Of a stretch of DNA of 64,000 nt, positions 48,011 through 59,939 are shown in pieces. How positions within the stretch are numbered: position 1 is the stretch's first letter; the number at the start of each line of letters is the position of its first letter. The notes under the pieces are model-generated. The model ran no database searches, was not told the DNA's origin, and saw only the letters and a program-made list of their open reading frames with translations. This DNA is from Nageia nagi (taxonomy: Eukaryota; Pinophyta). The position numbers were made by a program, and so were the translations under genes. The stretch spans positions 11,222,001 through 11,286,000 of the forward strand of contig JBITNC010000001.1 of NCBI GenBank assembly GCA_050084985.1. Direction: 5' to 3'.

Positions 48011-48842
48011 AGAGATAAAATTTATGCACATTTTATTTAAAAATTTACTTCACATTAACACTCTTGAAGAGGTCTGCCCTTACCACTCCATTGGAGGTCG
48101 AAGGGAGGTGACCCTTGGAGGAGTAATTGAAGCACATTTAATCAATTTATCTACACTTAATACTTCTACAACTGGAAGCGGTTAATGAACATCATTAAGA
48201 GGTTGGATAATGAATCACATTATAATTAAAAAAGAACAACGGGGTTTATTAAGGTCAAGATCCATCTTATAATAAACTTTTGATTATATCACATTAAGAT
48301 AAGATAAATGAATGGACATGAATGTTGGGGAGGGTAGTATGCATAATTACATATTACTTGTTTAAATTGCATTTCATAAGGCCTTAAAGGATATAATTGA
48401 ACATTAACAAGTTGGATGTCACTACCAACCATTAATTCTTATTTCTTTGTACCCCCCGACATAATACACTTGAAGCCATAGAGCCATTCACACTTGGAGG
48501 TGATTACCAAGGTGACTCTCCTTTAGGTAGGAGTCAAAAAAGGAGACTCTTCTAGAACCAAGCCAAAAGCCATAGAAGCTTGTAAACATTACTTAGAATT
48601 ACCCAACCTACCTTATTCAACACTTGACTAGTCAAAACAAATTAGGAAAATTAAAAAGACTAAAAGTGAACAACTCATATCGTTCATTTAACTTAGATAT
48701 TAAAAATATGTGAAAAGGTTAAAAAGATAATCACATCGTTAGAAGTAAATTTGCATGTAGGATGTTTGTGCATTAAATTGTTTTCTCAAAAATATAATAT
48801 AAAAGATAAAATGAAGTTCTCTTTTTACGATGTTTGTTTATA

Positions 48843-51800
48843 ATGGTTCAAACTAGAAGTATGGCCACTAAGGAAATACAAGGAGACCCATTTGAAATAC
48901 AAGAAATAGATACAGATAATATGGACTTGATAGAGTCTTCGGTTAGGAGGCCACCTCTTTTAGATGAATCAGATTCACGGATAGGTCATTATGAAGGTAA
49001 AGATGAAGATTGGGATTATGATCAATCTAAATTGCAAAGACAAGGAATAGAGGATCACATTACTAAATCTAGAATGCAAGTATTAGATGAAGAGTTAATT
49101 GAAATTCGTTGTCGTCAATCCAATCATAGAGATGTTCCTAAGACGTCCTCTAGTGTAGCAGGAGATGTAGAAAAATGAGATCAAAGGTGTCATAACTTAG
49201 AAATTGATGAGAATAGATCTCGGGCCGGAACCATAGCAGTAGCAGAGATTGAACCATATAAAGTTATCTATGATAGAGTCATTCGTCAATTACCGGATGG
49301 TCAAATAGTCAGTTCTTTGGTTAGAAAAGAAGGACTTCCTCTTTATTGTAAATCTCTCGAATTAGGAAAAAATGAAGTAGCAATACCGGCAAGTAATTTA
49401 TCTCAAAAGGCCCCTTCAGTAAAGCAAATGAAAAAATCTTACTCTTCAAAAGGGAGATTAGATAGAAGGACATCTATGTTTGCAGTAGAAGAGATACCTT
49501 CTTTTGAAGAACTAAAAGAATGAAGATGATTATATACAACAAAAATGGGTCAAAGATTCATGGAAGTATATGCCGATGAGATTAAAAGGGCCACGGAGAT
49601 GCAATATCTCCTAGAAGAAGAAAATAGAAGAAATAATGAAGTCCTTAAAATTCAAGAACAAGAAGAGAAATTAAAAGAAATGGAAAATAAACTTTTGAGG
49701 GATAAAAAGAAATTAATAGAACAACAACAAATCAACAAAGAGAGAAGTGAATTCCTGGAACAAGAAAAGAAAAGACTTCATAAAGAGCATGAGATTCAAC
49801 TACATTTAAGAGAATTACAACTTGAAGAATTAGAAAAAGAAAAAATCAAAAGGGAGCAACATCTATGTATGGAGAAAGAAAAACAAAGACAGTGGGAGGA
49901 ATATCAAAGGATTAAAAATTGGAAACCTGAAACTCTTGAAGGAAGTCAAATACGGAGATATCGAGATCCTTACTTAGATAAACAAGAAGCAAGGGATAAA
50001 GAGGTAGACATTTTGTTACAAAAGAAGAGGGATAAAGAAATAGAATTACAAAGGTTATATGATAAATAAAAGCAAGATTCTATAAAAAGTTGGGTGGAAC
50101 AAACTCAAAAGCAAATGAAATAACCTGATTACAAAAGAAGAGAGTGATATCAAGAACCTCCTAAAATCCCTAGTCTACAACATCAGTCACCTCTTAAGAT
50201 ATTGCCCCCACCACCATCGGAATTTCCTTCTGACTATGAGTCTCACATGTCAAGATCAATCTTAGAAAAGGATCCGAATACTCGAAGACATCATAGACAT
50301 ACTCAAGGTCGAAGAACTGATAAGGAATTAGAATACTTTTTGAAGGATTTCATGAATCGAGAGATGAATGTTCAAGGGCTTAAGAAGTTAAATTATAAGA
50401 ACATTTGTAATGAGCCTATTCATCCAAGTGTTCCGAAAAAGAAATTACCTTATAGGTTTGAACTTCCTAAAATAGAACCATTTAAAGGAAGAGAAGATCC
50501 CAAGGAACACTTGAGAAAATTTGCATTTTCTAGTTATCAGATAGTCAATGATGATTCATTGATGTTACGTATGTTCCCTATGATGCTTGCAGGTCAAGCT
50601 TTGGATTGGTATAATGGTTTACCTATGCATAGTTTATATACATTTGAACAATTGGCTGATCAATTTCTTGAGCATTTTAGAATCAATATTAAAGAAAAAT
50701 CTTCCATTACGGATCTTACAAGATTACAACAATTTTCTGATGAAACCATACAAGATTACATCTCAAGATGGCGGGCTATACTTACTAGTATGCCTTATAC
50801 AATACCACAAGAAGAATTGGTTAAATTATTTAGTCAAAGTTGTCTAAGACCAATAGCTAGTGTTCTCCAAATTCAACAACATAAGACTTTTGAAGAAGCT
50901 ATTGCACAGGTAGTAGTTATAGAAAGAGTTAAAATTCAAGATGGAGAACTAAAACTCAAGAAGAAGGAATACAAGAAAGGCAATCAACATGAGAATACTA
51001 GTAAACAACCACAAAGTAATCAAATAGCTATGAAAGAAGATTCTGGTCAAGCTCCAAAAATCGAAGAAAATGTTGAACCTAAGCCTAAGAGAAATTTTAC
51101 CCCATTATCAGAACCATTATCTGAGATACTTAAAAAATTATGTGATAATGGTATGATTACATTACTTGAAATAAAACTGGAGAATCCTAATGCTAAAGGG
51201 AAAAAATGGTATAGAGAGAATGGATTTTGTGCTTATCATAGACAAAAGGGACATAAGACAAATAGATGTCGAACTTTACAGCATAAAATTCAAGACTTGA
51301 TAGATGGTGGGAAAATAGATGTGGATAATCCAGTTGTGCCTCCGAATCAAAATTTAGGGATATATCAAAATCCCTTACCTTCACATCAGGCTAATAATGT
51401 GGTGATTATCCCAAATCAATTGAATTATACATGCAATGATAAGGATACACCATTTATAGGGACTATAGATGATTCAATACACATGATTGGTATAGCTACA
51501 AGAGCACAACAATATCAAGATAAACAAGACAACCCACGAAGAAATCAATCGATATCAAATCCAAGTAATATACAACCTATACCTCCTCCACAACAACCTA
51601 AGGTTTCGATAAAGGGTGCTCTTCAACGATAATTAAAGATATCTCTGGTTAAGATGACTTTATTTGAGCTATTACAACAGTCTGGGAGTTATAGGGAAGC
51701 AATGAATCAAATTCTACAAGAAATTCAAGTGGATATTAGTAACCCTGATAATTTTATTTCAATAATTGAAAGTTTAAAGATATCTCAACAACCTAGTATT

Positions 51801-52442
51801 ACCTTCTACGAACAAGAAAGATTAAAAAATGATGGACAAGGTGGTCTTGATCCACTTTTACATATAATGGGTAAAGTAGATGGGAAATTGTTTAAAAGAA
51901 TTCTGATAGATGAAGGGTCAGCTATAAATATAATCTCAGAGGCTGCATATAAAAATTTGAATTTGTCGGATTCACTTATCTTATCTCCTTCTTTACAAAT
52001 TAGGGTGTTTAATGATGCAGTATGTTCAACTTTGGGATCAATCATGCTACCGATTACAGTAGGGGCTAAGACCGTGCAAACTTTATTGCATATAATTGAA
52101 GGAAATATCATACAATATAACATTCTTTTAGGACGTCCATGGATTAGAGAAATGCAATGTGTTCCATCAACTTACCATGGATGTTTAAAATACATCTACA
52201 AAGATAAAGTTCATTGTGTGTTTAGAGATCCAGACCCTTATTCGCATTGTAATTTAATTTTGGATCCAAGTAAAGTGACATTACCATCTCCTAACTTATC
52301 AACCACATTGATGAACAAGAATACAAATCAATCTGAAGTCATAAAAGGAAAAAGTGATATAGCTATACAGAATAGAGATGCTTGGGAAAGGGTTGCTAAG
52401 ACTTTAGACAAAAAAATGGACCTTCTTCATCAAAACAAGTGA
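48843..52442 (+). pseudogene. Tat gag-protease reading frame
   Basis: A single frame, 1200 codons from ATG (MVQTRSMATKE) to TGA at 52440, interrupted by stops at 49176, 49521, 49527, 50067, about 50120, about 50145 and 51630. N-terminal ~230 residues are unassigned, then a long charged coiled coil at 49570-50060 (EEENRRNNEVLKIQEQEEKL onward). The gag core (50440-50950) has PFKGREDPKEHLRKF and WYNGLPMHSLYTFEQLADQF, and a CxxH-type zinc motif CAYHRQKGHKTNRC follows near 51225. Protease is at 51654-52240: ILIDEGSAINIIS and NILLGRPWIREM. The Asp is followed by Glu-Gly rather than Thr-Gly or Ser-Gly. The 48843 start is preferred because translation from the TTG before it has no support. The gag packages element RNA; the protease cleaves the polyprotein. 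Confidence 0.85.
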
Positions 52443-54430
52443 ATACTACATCTGATAATGACTCATCTAGTGTATATCCAGTGAAAGTTAAATTAATGGA
52501 TTTAGGGATGGGAGAATATGATGTAGATGATGTGGTATTTAATATACCATCATTACAAGAAATGGGTAAAGCATCTGAATCACCTAGTGTGATTGGAGAA
52601 ATATTACCTTTAGGGGAAGTACCTAATCAAACCATGTTTATCTATGCGGGAATAGTAGATCTGGTGTCAACAATACCCAATCAAACTTGTGCAGGTAATT
52701 TCGATAATGATATGAAATATTTATCACCTTGTTCAAGAACTTTTGTCTTAAACTATTTTAACAAATGTAATTGGCAAGGACGAGGATTGGGTCGGTATGA
52801 GTAAGGTCCACGAGACATCATTGAATTACAATATCAATATCCCACTGATAAAAGGGGATTAGGTTATCAAAATGAATGTAAAACTCTTGCTAAATTAGGA
52901 AATTTAGAAGAAGAGAATTTGGATTATAGTGAAGAGATTTTAGAGAAAGAATCCATAATACAAGAAAGTATTGGTATAAGAGAAGAACAGTTAAGTGAAA
53001 TGGATGTCTTAGAAGGGGTCAAAGTGCTTTTCATAAATAATATTGAATCACCCCGAAACCATTCATGCTCACCAAGTGATATACAAGAAAAAATAAATAG
53101 AAATGTCAAATCATCAATTAGTTCATGTTTCGATATACCATCGGTAAATATGGTTATAATAAAAGAGAATGATGTTGAAGATCAAAATAGTGAACAAGTA
53201 AATGAAGCCAACGAAAATCATGATTTAATCAGAATAATAGCCGATACTCCTACAGATGAAATAATTGCCGATTTTTCTCTTATATCATCCAATCCTTTGG
53301 TACATGAATTCAAAAACATAGATTACATATTTGATTCCTATAAAGATCAAGTATGCACGAATGAGCAAATTCAAGAATGTGATGAAGAATATAGCATTGA
53401 TGATAATGGTTGGATACCGGTACCGAATCAATTAGAAGAAGGATCACATATGCTTACTGAAAAGGTCTTAGAAATAAATATCAGTAATGATCCTTAGAAT
53501 CCTAAAATAATTCAATTAGGAGAAAATCTCATGAAAACTGAGCAAGAAGAGATTATAAATTTACTAAAAGAATGAGAAAAAGTATTCGCATGGTCATATG
53601 CGGACATGCCTGGAATAGACCCTAAACTAGTAGTGCATAATTTAGCCTTAAAGTCTGATGCTAAATCGGTTAAACAGAAATTATGTAAAATGCATCCTAC
53701 TATAGCATTAATGGTGAAAGAAGAACTTTAGAAATTACTAGAAGCTAAATTTATACAACCTATAGATTATTCGGATTGGATATCTAACATGGTACCTATG
53801 AAAAAACCAAGTGGAAAAATACAAATATGCATAGATTTCCGTGATCTCAACAAAGCTTGTCCCAAAGATGATTTCCCTCTACCTAACATTGATAGCTTGG
53901 TAGATTCAACAGCAGGACATGATATGCTATCATTAATGGATGGCTTTTCCGGTTATAATCAAATAAAAATAGCTCCTGAAGATCAACATAAAATAGCTTT
54001 TATAACTCTGTGGGGTATCTTTTGTTATAAAGTTATGCCTTTTGGATTAAAGAATGCTAGGGCAACTTATCAAAGGGCTATGACTTATATATTCCATGAT
54101 TATATGCATGACATAGTAGAAGATTATGTTGATGATTTGTTGGTTAGATCCAAACATCGAATAGATCATGGAAAAGACCTAATTAAAGTCTTGGACAAAT
54201 TATTAGAACATAAAGTAAGATTAAATCCGAAAAAGTGTGTTTTTGGTGTAACTTTGGGAAAACTATTAGGATTTATTGTGTCTCAACGAGGAATTGAAAT
54301 AGATCCTAATAAATTGAAGGCGGTTGTAGATATGCCACCTCCTGCAAATCTTAAACAATTATAGAGTTTACAAGGTAAGTTACAAGCCATCAGGAGGTTT
54401 ATAGCTCAACTTTCAGATAAATGCAAACCG
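52409..54430 (+). pseudogene. Tat pol: G-patch-like segment and reverse transcriptase
   Basis: The frame moves back by one at an A7 run (52411-52417) and continues as SVYPVKVKLMDLGMGEYDVD. A G-patch-like phrase follows, CNWQGRGLGRYE then a stop at 52802 and RGLGYQ. RT follows from about 53500: YADMPGIDP, then VPMKKPSGKIQICIDFRDLN, PFGLKNARATYQRAM and the active site YVDDLLVRSKH (near 54125). Stops at 52802, 53495, about 53570, about 53730 and 54362. Homology in this frame ends near 54430. RT copies element RNA to DNA in cytoplasmic particles in autonomous relatives. Confidence 0.85.
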
Positions 54431-55012
54431 TTTACAAAACTATTAAAAAGGGAACAGAATATCATTGGAATAAAGAGCAATAAGATGCCTTCAAGGAAAT
54501 TAAAAGATATTTATTATCTCCTCCTATGTTAAGTCCACCTAGAAAAGATATACCCTTTTTGTTATACATTTCTGCTACTGAAACTGCCTTAGGAACAATG
54601 CTTGCTCAGAAAAATGAATATAATAAAGAGCAAGCTATATATTACCTGAGTAGAACACTTGTGAGTTACGAGATTAAATATATATATTTGGAAAAATTAT
54701 GTCTTGCTGTCATTTTTGCTACTAAAAAGCTCCGACATTACATGCTTAATCATACAACGTATGTCATCTCTAAAGTGGACCCATTGAAATATATGATGAA
54801 TAAAACCTATCAAAATTCAAGAACTGCAAAGTGGATAATGCACTTAACTGAATTTGATTTGCATTTTATCAAACAAAAATCAATAAAAGGATAAGTAATT
54901 ACTGACTATCTCGTTGATGCTCCTTTACAAGATAATAAACCACTTGTCATTGAATTACCTGATGATGGGATATTTCAACTAGATGAAATTGAAATACTTG
55001 TAGAACCCGAAG
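54431..55012 (+). pseudogene. Tat RNase H
   Basis: Frame +1 from about 54450: KDIPFLLYISATETALGTML and EQAIYYLSRTLVSYEIKYI are standard for the RNase H that follows gypsy RT. A stop lies near 54480 and another at 54892. A linker to the second RNase H ends near 55012. It would degrade the RNA strand during reverse transcription. Confidence 0.8.
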
Positions 55013-55016
55013 ATGA

Positions 55017-55481
55017 GTGGATATGACAATACACTTTGATGGTTCTCGATGTGAACAAGGTGGTGGAGCAGGTGTTGTATTTATAACACCACAAGGAATC
55101 CCTATACCGTATTCATTTAAACTTAAATTTCCTTGTACTAATAATAATGCAGAATACGAAGCTTTGATATTAGCATTGAAAACCACTATTAAATTAAAAC
55201 TCAAAAGAATTAAAATTATTGGAGATTCTTTACTCATCGTAAATCAAGTGAAAGGAATCTATCAATGTAGAAAACCTTTACTTCAAAAGTATAAAGCATT
55301 AGTTGAGGAATTGTTAAAATCTTTTGATCAATTTAGTATAGAAGTGGCACCGAGATCATCTAATAGATTCACAGATGCTATGGCTTCTATTGGATCTCTT
55401 ATCCCAGACAATCCTAAAAAATCTTCAATTCAAGTTGAAATAATTCAATTATCTCAATCATCATTACAACAAGAAGAATAA
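55017..55481 (+). pseudogene. Tat second (archaeal-type) RNase H
   Basis: The frame changes again at about 55015. IHFDGSRCEQGGGAGVVF, NNNAEYEALILAL, IIGDSLLIVNQVKG and TDAMASIGSL give the D-E-D-D set of the archaeal-type RNase H. Presence of this domain between RNase H and integrase is a lineage marker of Tat elements. The stop at 55479-55481 is followed by same-frame integrase sequence. Confidence 0.85.
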
Positions 55482-56778
55482 CAAAGTGTATTAAATATTG
55501 GCATAATGGATAAAGATAATTGGTACCAGGAATTGATAGACTTTTTAAAATTTGGAACTCTTCCTGTAAGCCTTAATAAATCAGCACGACGAGCATTTAA
55601 AATTAAAGCGGCTAAATATTGTTTGATAGGGGATATCTTGCATCGATGAAACTTCAATGGTATATTACTTAGATGTATTGAATGGAATGATAGTAAAAAA
55701 GCTATGTCCTCCGCCCATGATCGAGTATGTGGAGGACATTTTAATGGCATTGCACTTGTAAAGCAATTAATACGGATGGGGTATTATTGGCCTACTATGG
55801 AAAAGGATTGTTGTGAATACGTTAAAAAGTGTTTTAAATGTCAACAGTATTCTCATTTATTTTCACAGCCGTCTCAGGAGCTACATCCTATACAATCACT
55901 TTGGCCATTCTCTAAATGGGCCTTAGATTTAATAGGACAATTACACCTACATCTTTGGTGGGCACAAGTTCATTATTACAGCCACTGAATATTTTACTAA
56001 ATGGGTAGAGGCTATTACCATGACTTCCACTACGGGTGCACGAATCGCTGAGTTTATAGAAAATTATATTATATTTAGATTCAGTATACCAAGCCAATTA
56101 ATTATGGATAATGGAAAGAATTTTAAAAATAAGGATGTAAAATGTATATGTGACAAGTATAAAATTAAACATAGTTTTTCCACTCCTTATTATCCACAAG
56201 GTAATGGACAGGCAGAAGCTACTAACAAAACTATTCGAAACATTTTAGCAAAAATAGTAAATGATTCTCATAAAGATTGGCATATACAAATACCGAAAGC
56301 CTTATGGGCTTATCGTACTAGTGTACGCACTCCCATTGGGGCAATGCCATTTTCTTTAGTTTATGGAACAAAAGCCATCCTACCCATAGAGCTTGAGATA
56401 CCATCTCTTAGAATAAATCTAAGTGAGTAAAATGCTGATGAGGAAGCAAGACAAACTCACTTAAATCAGTTATTGCTTTTAGATGAAAAACATGTTAATG
56501 CTTTAGAGCACATGCATGTTTATCAGAGGAGGATAAAATGAGCTTTTGATAAAAGAGCTTTAATTCGTGAATTCAAAATAGGTGATTTGGTCTTAAAAGA
56601 AAATCAACAAACTTCACGACTAGAACGACAGCTTAGAGACAAGTTTGCTCCAAATTGGTTAGGACCGTACATCATTAAGAAAAAGTTTGGTAAGGGAACT
56701 TATCATTTATCGGATTTAGAAGGAAATGAAGAGCGTGAACCTATAAATATCATGCATCTCTGACCCTTCTATACATAA
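55482..56778 (+). pseudogene. Tat integrase
   Basis: The zinc finger HDRVCGGHFNG...YVKKCFKCQQYSHL (55715-55860) is in the aRNase H frame. The catalytic core begins with WALDLIG. A frame change near 55950 leads to FTKWVEAITMTSTTGARIAE, then LIMDNGKNFKNK and PYYPQGNGQAEATNKTIRN, which supply the remaining catalytic D and E. The C-terminal part EFKIGDLVLKENQQT and FAPNWLGPYIIKKKF ends at TAA 56776. Stops: about 55648, 56428, about 56539, 56761. No chromodomain is seen, as expected of Tat. Confidence 0.85.
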
Positions 56779-56890
56779 AAAAGCAAAAAAGTGTATATTA
56801 GTTTTCTTTTGTTTCATTTTATTATTAATTAAAACAATAAATAAATAAAAATATTAATATTTGTCAAATGTTAATGATTAAAATAGAAAG

Positions 56891-58069
56891 ATGAATCTGG
56901 TAAAGGAATCTGCTGAAGGTAGCTTCGTGCAACCACAAGTACGATTTCCCCTGCCCAGATATCCAGGTGACTTCGAATTAACATATTTGAAACATAACTT
57001 TGATATGGATCTCTTGAATTATTTATGGTTGACTATTGATGAGCAATATGAAAGAACATATAATATGTTTTGTGGTAGGATTACTGGTTGGGAAGTCACC
57101 TTCTTTGGATATGAAGCCTGTATTAATTTAGGCCCACAAATTTATTTCGCACATATGGAACAAATATCACATGAAATAATGGCCTTTTGTCTACAATGGC
57201 CTTATGGGAGGCCGAGTATCAACATAAGGTGCCAATTAACAAAGCCTTCACTCCTTTTAGCTAGGATGAACTGCATCGAACAATTAACTAAAAATTTGGA
57301 ATGGATGGATGAACTCTTACCTTATTTACCTCATAAAAGGGTGACTTATGACTTTTCAAATGCTTTTTTGGCCTTCCCTCCTAGAACACCACAACAACAT
57401 TATAGGCAAATCAATAGATTCTCTCGTACACAAATGCGACCCATAATTAGAAAATGAAAGTTGGAAGAAAGATGAGCCTACTGTATTGCTGAACTTGCAA
57501 CGATAAATCAAATAAAGATCAGAAATAAGATTATCAAAAAAATATCAAAAGGACATAGAGTACAGAATAATGGAAATTATCTCCCTGGGTTCAAAAATAG
57601 GTATGATAGAGATCTGTTTATGAAAGTCATTCGTAACGTTCCTACTCCTCTATATTCAAACATCTTTTCCATGCTTATCGAAATTCAACAACAACTAGCC
57701 CTAACATTCTATGATATACACGAATCTTATGGTTGGGAGGTCAAAATAAATAAATCTCAAGTCATTGTTTGTATCGACGCATTTGAACTATGGTGTTCTC
57801 CTAAATCAGAATATGACTTAATGATATATTTCTGTCTCTTGTGGCCAACAGAAAAGCCTAAAATCATAATTGATTGTACTTACAACTGGACTTTGAGATA
57901 TCAAGAATGAATCATCTTAATCACTCAAACTGTGACTTTCGAACACTTAGATTATTGTGTTCCCAAAATTTGTCATAATCAAGTGATATTAGATTTTAGT
58001 TTTTGTTTAGTTCAACATATTGCTCATTTAATCCTTCGACAGTTCAAACTCGATTTGAACGCATCCTGA
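56891..58069 (+). pseudogene. Sense extra ORF after pol, two copies of an unknown domain
   Basis: ATG at 56891 opens a frame kept to TGA at 58067-58069 (about 392 codons), broken by stops at 57455, 57470 and 57908 but with no frameshift. The 113-bp gap after pol and its own ATG argue for a separate gene. It contains a duplication: first unit GWEVTFFGYEACINLG ... IMAFCLQWPYGRPSINIRC (57086-57240), second unit GWEVKINKSQVIVCIDA ... LMIYFCLLWPTEKPKIIIDC (57734-57880). Shared positions are GWEV, CI, M-x-x-FCL-x-WP, P-x-I-x-I-x-C. No zinc finger, protease or envelope-like feature was seen, and no signal peptide. I do not recognise the family. Preserved frame over 1.18 kb suggests that it was a real protein in the active ancestor. 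Confidence 0.65.
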
Positions 58070-59040
58070 ATAGATTCCCGAGAAAAATTATAAAACCCTA
58101 AATAAAAAAAAATTATAAAATCCTAAAAATTTGAAAAATATAAAATACATAAAAATTATAAAATTATAAAATCTACCTAGATGGAAACATCTAGAGGTTA
58201 CTTGGCAATAGGGTGCCCTGCCCTTGTATGATGTGAGTATATGTTGTATGTCATTGTAAAAGTGGTTATCCCGTAAATGTGTAATGTGTGAAAAGGTCAT
58301 TTTAGAATAATCTCCTTGTTATCACCACATTCCCTTTGTCTTTTCTTTCATAAAGAGATGATATACCATAGATGATAGAAAAACATAAAGTTTGTGTTTG
58401 AGGGAAAATCAATAAACTCCAAACACTTATAACATTAAAAAATTCGAAGAGAATTTGAATGAAGTCATTCTAAGAGACATTAAGAGTGAAAGTTATGTGT
58501 CTATCCTATTATTCGCTCCATCTCAGATCCAAGAATCGTTTGATAGTACAAAAAAAAAAAGAAGAAAGAGAAAAGAGATGACAAAAAAAAAGAAGAAAGA
58601 GAAAAAGTGCTACAAAGATTCTTGGGTTATATCGAGATCGAGGGGTTAATCCTCATCGGGGCTATGGACGCCTGTCTGGCAATGGGGTATACCTTACGAG
58701 TGGCGATATGTCCATTTTGGTTAGCAACCTTCTTTCCTATGGACCTCTATACGTTTCATATGGATAGACTAGCTTATTGATGTCTCTAGAATTTTTCATC
58801 TCAAATGATCTAAGAAGGGAAATGAACCTCACTGCACACACTAGAGTTTTTTAGATTCTCTTATCAACATACAACAATATTGTTTGATATCATCTTGGGT
58901 TATTAGATCTGGAAATAAAGAAAGATAAGGTAGATGTTGTAATAACTTGGTTGTTAAGCTAAAATCACCTAATCTGTTGTCATAAGTTGTATATTGTTTG
59001 TGTCTGAAATCACTTGTGTTGTTTTGTTAAATCATTCAAG
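58070..59040. other. Non-coding internal stretch of the Tat element
   Basis: No gene recognised. A low-complexity A-rich run at 58547-58605 gives a Lys/Arg-rich spurious reading frame. Confidence 0.6.
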
Positions 59041-59475
59041 ATCATCCATTACCTTTGAACATTATTAAAATTGCTTTTCTTTGGAAAGGATAAGAATGAT
59101 TATTTATCGTTCCCTTGACCAAGATAAAGTTAATGTTCATATGCATCCATTAGGTCACTAGTGTGTCATGTTAATTCATTTCACTATCATCCATCACCTT
59201 TGAACATTATTAAAATTGCTTTTCTTTGGCAAGGATAAGAATGATTACTTATTGTTCCCCTGACCAAGATAAAGTTAATGTTCATATGCATCCATTAGGT
59301 CACTAGTGTGTCATGTCAATTCATTTTACCATCATCCATTACCTTTGAACATTATTAAAATTGCTTTTCTTTGGAAAGGATAAGAATGATTACTTATTGT
59401 TCCCCTGACCAAGATAAAGTTAATGTTCATATGTACCCATAAGTCATTAGTTTGTCATGTCGTTATGTCTATTGT
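59041..59475. repeat. Three 145-bp tandem repeats
   Basis: Units begin at 59041, 59186 and 59331, each with ATCATCCATTACCTTTGAAC and later GACCAAGATAAAGTTAATGT. The third decays at its end. They sit between the sense extra ORF and the antisense PMD gene. Close agreement between units suggests a recent expansion relative to the element's age. Confidence 0.9.
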
Positions 59476-59939
59476 AAAATTGCCAAGTGCGGAAAATGAT
59501 GCATCTGATTCCATGAAAATATAATAAAATTATGTCCTTAAATAACTTATCTTAGATTCATTTGTTCACTCATACCTATTATTAAACTACTTTTGAGGAT
59601 CAATAACATCATCAAATTAATTTGTTGATATATATTTTATCATCATAAATTATAAAAAGATATCCTCAAAACCATACATCATACATTTCGAGATTACATC
59701 TATCATTAACATCCATTCATCATCAAGTAATTAAAAGATGATTATGAGCTACATAACATCACATTATACCCATCCACATATAAAATGAAAATCATCATAA
59801 CATCATATGTCATACAATGAATATCAAAGGTCCATCCATACATCATAACTATCTAGCAAACGGTCATCCTAACATCATCATCAGATAAAATTGCATGGGT
59901 AAAATAAGCATATAGAAAGATAACATCATAAGAATATCC

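Noticed and set aside
58455-58649. Lys/Arg-rich small ORF
   Set aside because: Caused by an A- and G-rich low-complexity run; no conservation evidence.
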